Assembly: GCF_001592875.1 (NCBI RefSeq) | Contig: NZ_LSOF01000009.1 | Coordinates: 115,035 to 179,034, forward strand | DNA: 64,000 nt | Origin: Pseudomonas sp. BMS12 | Lineage (GTDB): Bacteria > Pseudomonadota > Gammaproteobacteria > Pseudomonadales > Pseudomonadaceae | Direction: 5' to 3' | Part shown: piece by piece, positions 32,779-42,997 of the stretch | Position numbering within the stretch: position 1 is the stretch's first letter | How the letters are laid out: every line of letters begins with the position of its first letter | Notes under the pieces: generated by a model | The model's input: only the letters and a program-made list of their open reading frames with translations | What the model was told of the DNA's origin: nothing | Databases searched by the model: none | Program-made: the position numbers and the translations under genes

Positions 32779-32812
32779 ACGACGAGGCCCGACAGATGCC
32801 GGGCCTCTCGCT
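32779..32812 (-). terminator. Possible terminator after secF
   Basis: Perfect 8-bp stem GAGGCCCG / CGGGCCTC (32784-32791 with 32800-32807), 19 bases past the secF stop. The following U-rich tract on the minus strand is short (GTTTC), so it is likely weak. Confidence 0.5.
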
Positions 32813-32825
32813 GACTACATACCCA

Positions 32826-33731
32826 TCAAGGGCGTTCGTCGACCTCTTCCACCACCGGCGGAATCAGGTCATCGCGCGTCAGCTTCAGCCAGATCAGTAG
32901 AATGCTGGCGATGTACACCGAGGAGTAGGTACCCGCAGTCACACCGATGAACAGCGCCAGGGAGAAGCCCCACAGGTTCTCGCCGCCGAATACCATCAGC
33001 GCAGCAATGGCCAGCAGCGTGGACAGCGAGGTCGCCATGGTGCGCAGCAGGGTCTGAGTGGTCGAGATATTGATGTTCTCGATCAGCTCGGCCTTGCGCA
33101 GCACACGGAAGTTCTCGCGGATACGGTCGAACACCACGATGGTGTCGTTCAGCGAGTAACCGATCAGCGCCAGTACCGCTGCCAGCACGGTGAGGTCGAA
33201 GGGAATCTCGAAGAAGGAGAACACCCCGAGCGTAACGATCACGTCGTGGATCAGCGAGACGATGGCACCGAAGCCGAATTTCCACTGGAAGCGGAAAGCC
33301 ACGTAGACAAGGATGCCACCGAGCGCCAGGAGCATGCCCAGGCCGCCCTGGTCACGCAGCTCCTCACCCACAGCCGGGCCAACGAACTCCACACGTTTGA
33401 CGCTGAACGCCTCGCCACTCACCTTGGCCAGATCGGCCGCCAGCTTGTTACCCAGCTGCGGATCATCACCCTGCAGGCGCACCACCACATCGGTGGTAGC
33501 CCCAAAATGCTGAACCACGGCACCGCCATAGCCGACCTCGGCCAGTTGACTGCGCACCTTGGCCAGATCGGCAGGCTGCTCGTAGGACAGCTCGATCAGA
33601 GTACCGCCAGTAAAGTCCAGGCCGAAATTGAGCCCCTTGATCGCCAGACTGCCAAGCGAGATCAGGGTCAGCAGCACGGTCAGGGCAAACGCGATATGGC
33701 GAATGCCCATGAAGTTGATTACACGTTTCAT
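32826..33731 (-). CDS. secF: Protein translocase subunit SecF
   Basis: Part of SecDF, which uses the proton gradient to help pull proteins through SecYEG. It has 301 residues from the ATG at 33731 (MKRVINFMGIRHIAFALTVL). Six membrane helices are split by a periplasmic domain (about 38-125). The conserved LNFGLDFTGGTLIEL follows helix 1, and ALIGYSLNDTIVVFDRIREN lies around helix 4. It starts 13 bases after the secD stop. Confidence 0.96.
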   Translation of the reverse strand: MKRVINFMGIRHIAFALTVLLTLISLGSLAIKGLNFGLDFTGGTLIELSYEQPADLAKVRSQLAEVGYGGAVVQHFGATTDVVVRLQGDDPQLGNKLAADLAKVSGEAFSVKRVEFVGPAVGEELRDQGGLGMLLALGGILVYVAFRFQWKFGFGAIVSLIHDVIVTLGVFSFFEIPFDLTVLAAVLALIGYSLNDTIVVFDRIRENFRVLRKAELIENINISTTQTLLRTMATSLSTLLAIAALMVFGGENLWGFSLALFIGVTAGTYSSVYIASILLIWLKLTRDDLIPPVVEEVDERP

Positions 33732-33744
33732 CGCAGCGCGCCCC

Positions 33745-35613
33745 TTAGATCCACAGCTTCTTGAAGTCACGACCACCGAAGATCAGGTTGACCATGGCAC
33801 GGGTCACGAAGATAGCGGTGAACATCGAGGTGATGATGCCGAGCGACATGGTCACGGCAAAACCCTTGACCGGCCCGGTACCCATGGCAAACAGGATGCC
33901 ACCCACCAGCAGCGTGGTCAGGTTGCCATCGATGATCGCCGAGAAGGCCCGATCAAAGCCTTCATGAATGGCGCGCGGCACCGACATGCCATTGGCGATT
34001 TCCTCGCGAATGCGCGAGAAGATCAGCACGTTGGCATCCACCGCCATACCCATGGTCAGCACGATACCGGCGATACCCGGCAGGGTCAGAGTCGCCCCCA
34101 GCGCCGACATCAGCGCCAACAGCACCACCATGTTCAGGCCCAGGGCAGCCGTGGCCAGCAGACCGAAGAAGCGGTAGATGGCGATGATGAACAGGGAGAC
34201 GAAGAGCATGCCCCAGAGCGATGCATCGATACCCTTGGCAATGTTGTCCGCACCCAGGCTCGGGCCAATGGTGCGTTCTTCGGCGAAGTACATCGGCGCC
34301 GCCAGGCCACCGGCACGCAGTAGCAGCGCCAGCTCGGAGGATTCACCCTGGCCATTGAGGCCGGTGATGCGGAACTGACTGCCCAGCGGCGACTGAATGG
34401 TCGCCAGACTGATGATCTTTTTCTCTTCCTTGAAGGTCTGGACCGGCACTTCCTTCTCGACGCCGTCGACCACCTGCTTGACATAGCGGGTCAGCGGCTT
34501 CTGCTCGATGAAGATCACCGCCATGCTGCGCCCAACATTGTTGCGCGTCGCGCGATTCATCAGATCGCCGCCATGGCCGTCGAGACGGATATTCACCTGC
34601 GGGCGGCCATTCTCGTCGAAGCTGGCCTGGGCATCGGTGACCTGGTCACCGGTGATGATCAGGCTGCGCTCCAGCTCCACCGGCGGACGACCCGACTCGC
34701 GAAACTCGAAGGCTTCGGTGGAAGCGCGCGAGGCATCGACATCGGCCTGCAGACGGAATTCCAGGTTGGCGGTCTTGCCGAGGATACGCTTGGCCTCGGC
34801 CGTGTCCTGCACACCCGGCAGCTCGACCACAATGCGGTTGGCGCCCTGACGCTGCACCAGCGGCTCGGCGACGCCCAGTTCGTTGACCCGATTGCGCACG
34901 GTAGTCAGGTTCTGCTTGATCGAGTACTCGCGGATCTCGGTCAGCTTGGCCTGGGTCATGGCCAGACGCAGTACCTGCTGCCCGCCACGCTCCTCGCTGG
35001 TCAGCTCGAAGTCGTTGAAGTTCTTGCGAATCAGGCTTTGCGCCCGCTCGAGCTGCTCGGTATCAGCAAAGCCCAGCAGGAAGGCATTTTCCTGCTGCGG
35101 CAGGCTCCGATAACGCACTCGCTCCTTGCGCAGTAGGCTCTTGACCTCGCTTTCGTAGACCTTGAGACGAGAGCTCAGCGCCTTGTCCATATCCACTTCC
35201 AGCAGGAAGTGCACGCCGCCGGACAGGTCCAGGCCCAGCTTCATCGGGCCGGCACCCAGGCTGCGCAGCCAATCGGGCGTGGTCGGCGCCAAGTTGAGAG
35301 CGACGACGTAATCGTCGCCGAGCACCTTGCGCGCCAGCTCCTTGGCCGGCAGTTGATCGTCCTGCTTGGCCAGACGCAGCAAGGCACCTTTGCCCTGTTT
35401 GGTCAGCTCGGCCGATTTGACCGTCAGGCCAGCAGCGCCCAGCGCCTGGCTGACGCGATCGACGTCACCCTGACTGATTTGCGTCGCAGTGCTGACGCCA
35501 CTGAACTGGATGGCCGGATCATCCGGATAAAGATTGGGTGCGGAATAAATGAAGCCGACCACCAGCAAGACCAGGATCAGCAGGTACTTCCACAGGGGGA
35601 ATTTATTGAGCAT
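33745..35613 (-). CDS. secD: Protein translocase subunit SecD
   Basis: Large subunit of SecDF, with 622 residues. It has an N-terminal helix (MLNKFPLWKYLLILVLLVVG), large periplasmic P1 domains including LGLDLSGGVHFLLEVD, and five C-terminal helices. The latter include GIVLTMGMAVDANVLIFSRIREE, whose Asp/Arg are proton-relay type. It follows yajC by 60 bases, separated by a hairpin, and precedes secF. The yajC-secD-secF order is the normal one. Confidence 0.97.
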   Translation of the reverse strand: MLNKFPLWKYLLILVLLVVGFIYSAPNLYPDDPAIQFSGVSTATQISQGDVDRVSQALGAAGLTVKSAELTKQGKGALLRLAKQDDQLPAKELARKVLGDDYVVALNLAPTTPDWLRSLGAGPMKLGLDLSGGVHFLLEVDMDKALSSRLKVYESEVKSLLRKERVRYRSLPQQENAFLLGFADTEQLERAQSLIRKNFNDFELTSEERGGQQVLRLAMTQAKLTEIREYSIKQNLTTVRNRVNELGVAEPLVQRQGANRIVVELPGVQDTAEAKRILGKTANLEFRLQADVDASRASTEAFEFRESGRPPVELERSLIITGDQVTDAQASFDENGRPQVNIRLDGHGGDLMNRATRNNVGRSMAVIFIEQKPLTRYVKQVVDGVEKEVPVQTFKEEKKIISLATIQSPLGSQFRITGLNGQGESSELALLLRAGGLAAPMYFAEERTIGPSLGADNIAKGIDASLWGMLFVSLFIIAIYRFFGLLATAALGLNMVVLLALMSALGATLTLPGIAGIVLTMGMAVDANVLIFSRIREEIANGMSVPRAIHEGFDRAFSAIIDGNLTTLLVGGILFAMGTGPVKGFAVTMSLGIITSMFTAIFVTRAMVNLIFGGRDFKKLWI

Positions 35614-35632
35614 GACGCCGCCCGTTATGACA

Positions 35633-35656
35633 CGGGGCGCTGAAAGCGCCCCGTAG
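35633..35656. other. Intercistronic hairpin between yajC and secD
   Basis: Perfect inverted repeat ACGGGGCGCT-gaa-AGCGCCCCGT with no adjacent U-tract on either strand. It may stabilise or process the yajC-secDF transcript rather than end it. Confidence 0.5.
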
Positions 35657-35673
35657 TGGTGAACAAAAGATCG

Positions 35674-36015
35674 TTAGATGGCTTTCAGCGTGCCCTTCGG
35701 CAGGGTCGCCGCAATGGCCTGCTTCTGGAATTTCAGTTCGACGCTGTCGGAAACCTCAATCACCACGAAATCGTCGGCAACCTTGGTTACCTTGCCGGCG
35801 ATGCCACCACTGGTCACCACCTCGTCGCCCTTCTGCAGGCCGCCGAGCAGGTTCTTGTGCTCCTTGGCGCGCTTGGCCTGGGGACGCCAGATCATCAGAT
35901 AGAAGATCACCAGAAAGCCGATCAGGAACACCCACTCGAAGCCACTACCGGCGGGACCAGCGGCAGCAGCCGGAGCAGCGGCGTCGGCATAGGCGGCTGG
36001 AATCAGAAAGCTCAT
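35674..36015 (-). CDS. yajC: Sec translocon accessory protein YajC
   Basis: A small single-pass inner-membrane protein that joins SecDF. It has 113 residues. After a short Ala-rich N-terminus there is one hydrophobic helix at about 29-47 (WVFLIGFLVIFYLMIWRPQ), then the family stretch KGDEVVTSGGIAGKVTKV in the cytoplasmic beta domain. It sits between tgt and secD, as in other gammaproteobacteria. Confidence 0.95.
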   Translation of the reverse strand: MSFLIPAAYADAAAPAAAAGPAGSGFEWVFLIGFLVIFYLMIWRPQAKRAKEHKNLLGGLQKGDEVVTSGGIAGKVTKVADDFVVIEVSDSVELKFQKQAIAATLPKGTLKAI

Positions 36016-36141
36016 GGAAAACTCCTATCAAAGGTCTGGAAAGCGAACTATTTATTATCGGCACCTGCACGCGGCAGGGGCGGGCGAGCTGGACCACCGT
36101 TTAATGGGGTGGCGCTAGCCCGATTTCAATACTGATGCAGC

Positions 36142-38321
<2,180 letters not shown>

Positions 38322-38657
38322 GGTCAGGTCAGTCTCGCAGGGGCGCAGAGCTTACCGGAAACAGCCCATTCTAGCCATTCGGCCCGATTGATCGAAGACC
38401 GTCCTGGAGCCCTGCTGGCAACCCACACGCCCCACCGAAGAATCCGAAAGAAGGAACCGCCTGCTAGCCAAGTTCTGCTTCACCATTGCTACACCGCTGC
38501 TTCACGGAGTTGCTGGGAAGTGACTCTGCGATGAACGAAGGCCAGTGAAGGGAGCAAGGGCAAGGAAGACTATGGCTGGACGGAAGAGGCCCTAGCGCCG
38601 GACCATTCGGCCCGATTGACCACCTCTATCCGCCTCCCTATACTGCGCGCCCATCGT
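38322..38657. repeat. Non-coding spacer with a 17-bp direct repeat
   Basis: No gene is evident. The sequence CCATTCGGCCCGATTGA occurs twice, at 38375-38391 and 38603-38619. The second copy runs into the -35 box of the tRNA-Leu promoter. The 211 bases between copies show no terminal inverted repeats or coding frame. It could be a small insertion or a duplication of the promoter upstream edge. Confidence 0.6.
38616..38644 (+). promoter_or_regulatory. Sigma-70 promoter of tRNA-Leu
   Basis: TTGACC (38616-38621), exactly 17 bases, then TATACT (38639-38644). The GC-rich bases after the -10 (GCGCGCCC) resemble a stringent discriminator. The tRNA starts 14 bases after the -10 box. Confidence 0.8.
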
Positions 38658-38742
38658 GCCTCGGTGGCGGAATCGGTAGACGCGGCGGATTCAAAATCCG
38701 TTTTCGAAAGAAGTGAGAGTTCGAGTCTCTCCCGGGGCACCA
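38658..38742 (+). tRNA. tRNA-Leu, anticodon CAA
   Basis: An 85-base class II tRNA with encoded CCA. The acceptor GCCTCGG pairs with CCGGGGC (one T-G). The D-loop region holds GGCGGAATCGGTAGACGC. The anticodon stem GCGGA/TCCGT encloses TTCAAAA, giving anticodon CAA (reads UUG). A long variable arm follows, then T-arm GAGAG-TTCGAGT-CTCTC and the 3' end ACCA. It is located after queA, as in other Pseudomonas. Confidence 0.96.
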
Positions 38743-38798
38743 CGATATTCCCTCCAAAATACCCCGCAAAGCCTCTGGAATCAGCCATTCCAAGGGGG

Positions 38799-38828
38799 TT
38801 GGCAAACGCGTTTGAGTTAGCGTAGAGT
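38799..38828 (+). promoter_or_regulatory. Possible promoter of the cold-shock gene
   Basis: TTGGCA (38799-38804) and TAGAGT (38823-38828) are separated by 18 bases. This would give a leader of about 150 bases before the cold-shock ATG, as is usual for cold-shock mRNAs. The hexamer matches are moderate. Confidence 0.4.
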
Positions 38829-38987
38829 TGGCCAACTGTGTTTGCATGGGTCGCCTTGAATCGTGACCTGGTGCAGTAGATCCTAGATCCGCTACATCCC
38901 GCTCGACTTCTCTTACTCTCTGCAACCAGTTCCAGCCCTTTCTTGTCGAAAGGCTGTCATCAACTCTAGTTTCAAGGAAATAAGACA

Positions 38988-39200
38988 ATGTCGAATCGTC
39001 AAACCGGCACCGTCAAGTGGTTCAACGACGAGAAGGGCTTCGGCTTCATCACCCCCGAGAGCGGTCCGGATCTGTTCGTGCACTTCCGCGCTATCGAAGG
39101 TTCCGGCTTCCGCAGCCTGAAAGAAGGCCAGAAGGTTACCTTCGAAGCCGTGCAAGGCCAGAAAGGCATGCAAGCTGACAAGGTCCAGGTTCTGGCCTAA
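38988..39200 (+). CDS. Cold-shock (CspA-family) protein
   Basis: Single-stranded nucleic-acid-binding OB-fold protein of 70 residues. RNA-binding motifs RNP1 (KGFGFIT, about 16-22) and RNP2 (LFVHF, about 29-33) are intact. The start [20 protein letters not shown] is canonical. AAGGA lies 9 bases before the ATG. A long non-coding leader (from about 38835) and a strong terminator bracket it, so it is probably monocistronic. Which paralogue it is (cold-inducible or constitutive) cannot be told. Confidence 0.95.
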   Translation: MSNRQTGTVKWFNDEKGFGFITPESGPDLFVHFRAIEGSGFRSLKEGQKVTFEAVQGQKGMQADKVQVLA

Positions 39201-39218
39201 TCGCTGCTGCTACGAAAG

Positions 39219-39249
39219 AGCCCCTGATGGCGACATCAGGGGCTTTTTT
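39219..39249 (+). terminator. Rho-independent terminator after the cold-shock gene
   Basis: 10-bp stem AGCCCCTGAT / ATCAGGGGCT, then TTTTTT, 18 bases past the stop codon. Confidence 0.9.
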
Positions 39250-39323
39250 GTGCCCGCTGTTTTTTGTCCCTGGCAACGACACCCCGTACAATCGCGCGCA
39301 GTCTTCTTCTCTCCGAGCTGTCC

Positions 39324-39827
39324 ATGCCCAAGCACATGCTGCGCCCACAAGGCGAATTCCCCGGCGCCGGTCTGATCCGCCGCTGCGCCGCAATGTTCTA
39401 TGACTTCCTGCTGTGCGTAGCCCTGATGATGGTGATCACCCTGCTCTACAAGGTGGTGCAAATGGGCATCTACGGCCAGGAACAACTGCGCCAGATGTCC
39501 GATGCCGGCGCACTGGATGGCGACCCCCTGCTATCTACCCTGCTGGTGATGAGCCTGTTCGGCTTCTTCGCCAAGTTCTGGACCCACAACGGCCAGACCC
39601 TGGGCATGCAGGTGTGGGGCCTGCGCATCCAGAACGCAGATGGTTCGGCCGTCAGCCTGTGGCAGGCGCTGCTGCGCTTCGTGGTCTCGATCGGCTCCTG
39701 GCTATGCCTGGGCCTGGGCTTCTTCTGGGTGCTCTGGGACAAGAACAAGCGCAGCTGGCACGACATCTACTCGGACAGCCGCGTGGTACAGCTGCCCAAA
39801 GGCGTTCATAAACAGGGCCAGGTCTAG
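39324..39827 (+). CDS. RDD-family membrane protein
   Basis: A 167-residue inner-membrane protein with about three to four hydrophobic helices: about 25-45 (FYDFLLCVALMMVITLLY), around 70-87 and around 118-137. The family Arg-Asp positions are visible: RRCAAMFYDFL near the start, and a C-terminal WDKNKRSWHDIYSDSRVV. RDD proteins are of unknown or transport-related (Na+/H+) function. Its TAG stop shares the palindrome CTAG with the stop of the convergent gene. The Shine-Dalgarno match is weak, so the exact start is uncertain. Confidence 0.82.
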   Translation: MPKHMLRPQGEFPGAGLIRRCAAMFYDFLLCVALMMVITLLYKVVQMGIYGQEQLRQMSDAGALDGDPLLSTLLVMSLFGFFAKFWTHNGQTLGMQVWGLRIQNADGSAVSLWQALLRFVVSIGSWLCLGLGFFWVLWDKNKRSWHDIYSDSRVVQLPKGVHKQGQV

Positions 39828-40741
39828 CCCGCAGCCAACCCCGGCAGCAGCACGTTGGCCACCAGCCAGGCGCCGGCCAGCGCCCCCGCTAGACACACCA
39901 GTGCAGCACCTGCCGCTTGCCAGTAGAAGCCATGAGCCAGTTCGTCCTCACCACGGGTGGACAGAATAAAGGGGTATGACTCCCCCGGCCTGCGCAACTG
40001 GTGATGCACCGGTATATCACCGCGCTTCTGCTGGCGACGCTGCGCCTCGACCCGCGCCGACTGACGCATGCGCTCCCACTCGGCCTGGTCGAGCTGGCCG
40101 TCACCATTGCTGTCGAAGCGCTGCAGCAGGCCGGCGAAATCACTTTTCCACTCACGCACCACGGCGCCCTGGGCCAGGGTCAGGTCAAAGGCCTCGGCAC
40201 CGCCCTGGGTACGGAAATCGCCGATGGCATACAGCGGCTGGCCAGCATGTAGGCGCTCCTCGGTGTAACGGTATTCGCTGCCCGCCGAAAGCAGGCGACC
40301 GAGCAGGCTGCCATGCCCCGAAAGACCGCGCGGATGACGCTCGCTACCGCGCCAGACCTGGCGGGTGCTGACCCGCACCTCGGCACCTGCCGGGTTGATC
40401 AGGCACTCGCCCGTGCCGTCCTTCAGCCTCAGCCAGGCCTCGCTGACACCACGCTCCACCACACGCCAGGAACGACGCTTGCCATCGCTGTCGTATTCTT
40501 CGATTTTGAATCGCCACCACAGGCAGGGCGTGCCGCTCAGCGGCGCCTCGACTTCACCGCCATCCAGCGCATGCAGCACGCCGTACAGCTCGACGTAGCC
40601 CTGGGCCGCCGAGCGGATCTTCGAGGTCGGCGTATTGAGCAGGAAGCGCGCCTCGGACAGGCGCTTGATGCACCACCAGCCGCCGCCGGCGCAGGCACCA
40701 ACGCTGAAGGCCATGCTGATGGCCAGCCCCGCCACATCCAT
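39824..40741 (-). CDS. GIDE/BAM-like membrane protein with an EF-hand
   Basis: A 305-residue protein with one N-terminal membrane helix (about 4-24) and one at the C-terminus (about 274-300). The middle resembles the GIDE/BAM domain of mitochondrial E3 ligase MUL1 homologues: a VELYGVLHALDGGEVEAPLSGTPC-type opening and later GDFRTQGGAE. No RING finger is present, so ubiquitin-ligase activity is not implied. An insertion holds a textbook 12-residue EF-hand loop, DSNGDGQLDQAE, at residues 210-221. The ATG at 40741 lies 1 base after the lemA stop, so the pair is one operon. Function unknown; a calcium-responsive membrane role with LemA is inference. Confidence 0.8.
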   Translation of the reverse strand: MDVAGLAISMAFSVGACAGGGWWCIKRLSEARFLLNTPTSKIRSAAQGYVELYGVLHALDGGEVEAPLSGTPCLWWRFKIEEYDSDGKRRSWRVVERGVSEAWLRLKDGTGECLINPAGAEVRVSTRQVWRGSERHPRGLSGHGSLLGRLLSAGSEYRYTEERLHAGQPLYAIGDFRTQGGAEAFDLTLAQGAVVREWKSDFAGLLQRFDSNGDGQLDQAEWERMRQSARVEAQRRQQKRGDIPVHHQLRRPGESYPFILSTRGEDELAHGFYWQAAGAALVCLAGALAGAWLVANVLLPGLAAG

Positions 40742-40742
40742 C

Positions 40743-41315
40743 TCAGTTGAACAGCGACTTGAGGTCGACGTCAGCCTTCTCTGCATCGCTGAACTGCAGC
40801 AGCTCAGCCTCCTTGAAGGCGAACATGCGCGCCAGAATCACATCCGGAAACTGCTCGATGCGCACGTTGTTCAGGTTGACCGCCTCGTTGTACAGCTCAC
40901 GGCGATCGGCGATGGCGTTCTCCAGGCCGGAGATGCGCTGCTGCAGATGCTGGAAGCTCTCGTTGGCCTTCAGCTCGGGGTAGTTCTCGGCCAGGGCAAA
41001 GAGCTGGCCGAGGCCTGCACGCAAACCGCTCTCGGCCTTGCCCAGGGCTCCCACATCATGCTGCTCGCGCGCACTGGCCACGGCGCCTCGTGCGGCGATT
41101 ACCCGTTCCAGCGTGGTGCGTTCGTGCTGCATGTACTGCTTGCAGGTCTCGACCAGCTTGGGCAGTTCGTCGTGACGCTGCTTGAGCAGCACGTCGATAT
41201 TCGACCAGGCCTTGCTCACGCCGTGCTTGAGGCGCACCAGGCCGTTGTAGAGGACCACCGCCCAGGCGGCGAGAAGAAACAACACGACGAGAACAGCTAC
41301 GGCGGTAAGGCTCAT
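40743..41315 (-). CDS. lemA: LemA family membrane protein
   Basis: A 190-residue protein with an N-terminal membrane helix (about 5-24), then a long helical bundle. It carries the family blocks VSKAWSNIDVLLKQRHDELPKLVETCKQY and NLNNVRIEQFPDVILARMF. LemA proteins are widespread, of unclear biochemical role, and often adjacent to small membrane proteins. This is the promoter-proximal gene of a lemA-GIDE pair, divergent from the imelysin cluster. It is not the sensor kinase GacS, which was once also called LemA. Confidence 0.92.
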   Translation of the reverse strand: MSLTAVAVLVVLFLLAAWAVVLYNGLVRLKHGVSKAWSNIDVLLKQRHDELPKLVETCKQYMQHERTTLERVIAARGAVASAREQHDVGALGKAESGLRAGLGQLFALAENYPELKANESFQHLQQRISGLENAIADRRELYNEAVNLNNVRIEQFPDVILARMFAFKEAELLQFSDAEKADVDLKSLFN

Positions 41316-41404
41316 GGGCGACGCTCCTTGTGGACTGCCGGCATTCTAGCGGCAGCACCCTCGACGTCCACAGCTGAAGTTCACGGAACGCGGGCTTTGC
41401 ATAA

Positions 41405-41423
41405 AATGCAAATCTTTCGCATT
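41405..41423 (+). promoter_or_regulatory. Fur-box-like operator upstream of the first imelysin gene
   Basis: AATGCAAATCTTTCGCATT is a 19-base imperfect palindrome (AATGCrAAw with its reverse) in the AT-rich 170-base gap between lemA and the imelysin gene. Shape and position fit a Fur operator, and the downstream genes are of an iron-linked family. The match to the classical GATAAT repeats is partial. Confidence 0.6.
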
Positions 41424-41487
41424 ATGACGCGGTTTTTCAGTGCATTTGCACAGTCTTCCCAACACCAAGAACGCAAAGGATCCCGCC

Positions 41488-42822
41488 ATGACTCGCATGC
41501 CCCTGGCCACCGCCAGCCTGCTGGCTCTCGCCATCTCCCTCGCCGGCTGCGGCGACGACAAGAAGGAAGCCGCAGCTCCGCAGGCCGCCGCACCGGCAGC
41601 GGCCAGCAGCGCTGCCGCACCGGCCAAGGTCGCGGATGCCGAAGCCAAGGCAGTCGTCAGCCACTATGCCGACCTGGCCCTGGCCGTGTTCAGCGATGCC
41701 GCCAGCACCGGCAAGCAGCTGCAGGCCGCCATCGACGCCCTGCTGGCCAACCCCAGCGCAGAAACCCTGAACGCCGCCAAGCAAGCCTGGCTGGCCGCAC
41801 GCGCCCCTTACATGCAGAGCGAGGTGTTCCGTTTCGGCAACGCCGTGGTCGATGACTGGGAAGGCCAGCTCAACGCCTGGCCGCTGGACGAGGGTCTGAT
41901 CGACTACGTGGCCAAGGACTACCAGCATGCGCTGGGCAACCCGGGCGCCAGCGCCAACATCATCGCCAACACCGAGATCCAGGTCGGCGAAGACAAGGTC
42001 GACGTCAGCGAAATCACCGGCGAGAAGCTGGCCGAGCTGAACGAACTGGGCGGCTCCGAAGCCAACGTCGCCACCGGTTACCATGCCATCGAGTTCCTGC
42101 TCTGGGGCCAGGACCTGCACGGCACCGAGGCCGGCGCGGGCGAGCGTCCCTACACCGATTACCTGGTTGGCGAAGGCGCCACCGGCGAGCACAACGAGCG
42201 CCGCCGCGCCTACCTGAAGGCCGCCACCGACCTACTGGTCACCGACCTCGACAGCATGGTCGAGCAGTGGAAGGCCGGTGTCGCCGACAACTACCGCGCC
42301 ACCCTGGAAGCCGAGCCGGCCGAGAACGGCCTGCGCAAGATGCTGTTCGGCATGGGCAGCCTGTCCCTCGGCGAACTGGCTGGCGAGCGCATGAAAGTCG
42401 CGCTGGAGGCCAACTCCACCGAAGACGAGCACGACTGCTTCAGCGACAACACCCACAACTCGCACTTCTACAACGGTAAAGGCATCCGCAACGTCTACCT
42501 GGGCGAGTACAAGAAGGTCGACGGCACCACCCTGACCGGCCCGAGCCTGTCCTCCCTGGTCGCCAAGACCGACGCCCAGACCGACAGCACCCTGAAGGCC
42601 GACCTCGCCGACACCGAAGCCAAGCTGCAGGTGCTGGTCGACAGCGCCGAGAAGGACAACGTGCACTTCGACCAACTGATCGCCGCCGACAACACCGCCG
42701 GCCAGCAGAAGGTACGTGACGCCATTGCTGCCCTGGTCAAGCAGACCGGCGCCATTGAAAAGGCCTCCGCGGCCCTGGGCATCAGCGACCTGAACCCGGA
42801 CACCGCCGATCACCAGTTCTGA
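41488..42822 (+). CDS. Imelysin-family periplasmic lipoprotein
   Basis: A 444-residue exported protein. The signal MTRMPLATASLLALAISLAGC ends in a lipobox with the acylated Cys at residue 21. An Ala-rich linker (about 27-47) precedes the imelysin helical domains. The family motif GxHxxE is intact as GYHAIE at 197-202. Imelysins (ICMP, IrpA, EfeO-like) are linked to iron uptake; early peptidase claims are doubtful. AAGGA lies 7 bases before the ATG at 41488. It is preceded by a Fur-like box and followed by a terminator, so it may be transcribed partly separately from the next three genes. Confidence 0.92.
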   Translation: MTRMPLATASLLALAISLAGCGDDKKEAAAPQAAAPAAASSAAAPAKVADAEAKAVVSHYADLALAVFSDAASTGKQLQAAIDALLANPSAETLNAAKQAWLAARAPYMQSEVFRFGNAVVDDWEGQLNAWPLDEGLIDYVAKDYQHALGNPGASANIIANTEIQVGEDKVDVSEITGEKLAELNELGGSEANVATGYHAIEFLLWGQDLHGTEAGAGERPYTDYLVGEGATGEHNERRRAYLKAATDLLVTDLDSMVEQWKAGVADNYRATLEAEPAENGLRKMLFGMGSLSLGELAGERMKVALEANSTEDEHDCFSDNTHNSHFYNGKGIRNVYLGEYKKVDGTTLTGPSLSSLVAKTDAQTDSTLKADLADTEAKLQVLVDSAEKDNVHFDQLIAADNTAGQQKVRDAIAALVKQTGAIEKASAALGISDLNPDTADHQF

Positions 42823-42841
42823 TACCCGCAGAGCTGTCCAG

Positions 42842-42876
42842 AACGGATGCGCCCACAAGGCGCATCCGTTTTTTTA
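42842..42876 (+). terminator. Rho-independent terminator after the first imelysin gene
   Basis: 11-bp stem ACGGATGCGCC / GGCGCATCCGT with CACAA loop, then TTTTTTT. It divides the iron-linked cluster, implying that the di-haem gene has its own promoter or depends on read-through. Confidence 0.88.
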
Positions 42877-42997
42877 TGAGTGGCGAACGCTTGCTACCCG
42901 CGACAATCTGGCCGAGACACAAACGCTAATTGCTCTTATTTGATATCTATTAGCCTGCTAAGATTGCGCGCCTGTTCGATTGCCCTGGTTCGTGCCA

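Noticed and set aside
38322..38657. Genomic island inserted at tRNA-Leu
   Set aside because: No integrase, no duplicated tRNA 3' end, and only about 340 bases are involved.
39824..40741. Bacterial E3 ubiquitin ligase
   Set aside because: The GIDE-like domain is present but there is no RING finger, so ligase activity is not supported.
42927..42960. Second Fur box before the di-haem gene
   Set aside because: The AT-rich stretch matches only about 9 of 19 consensus positions in its best alignment; not enough to call.
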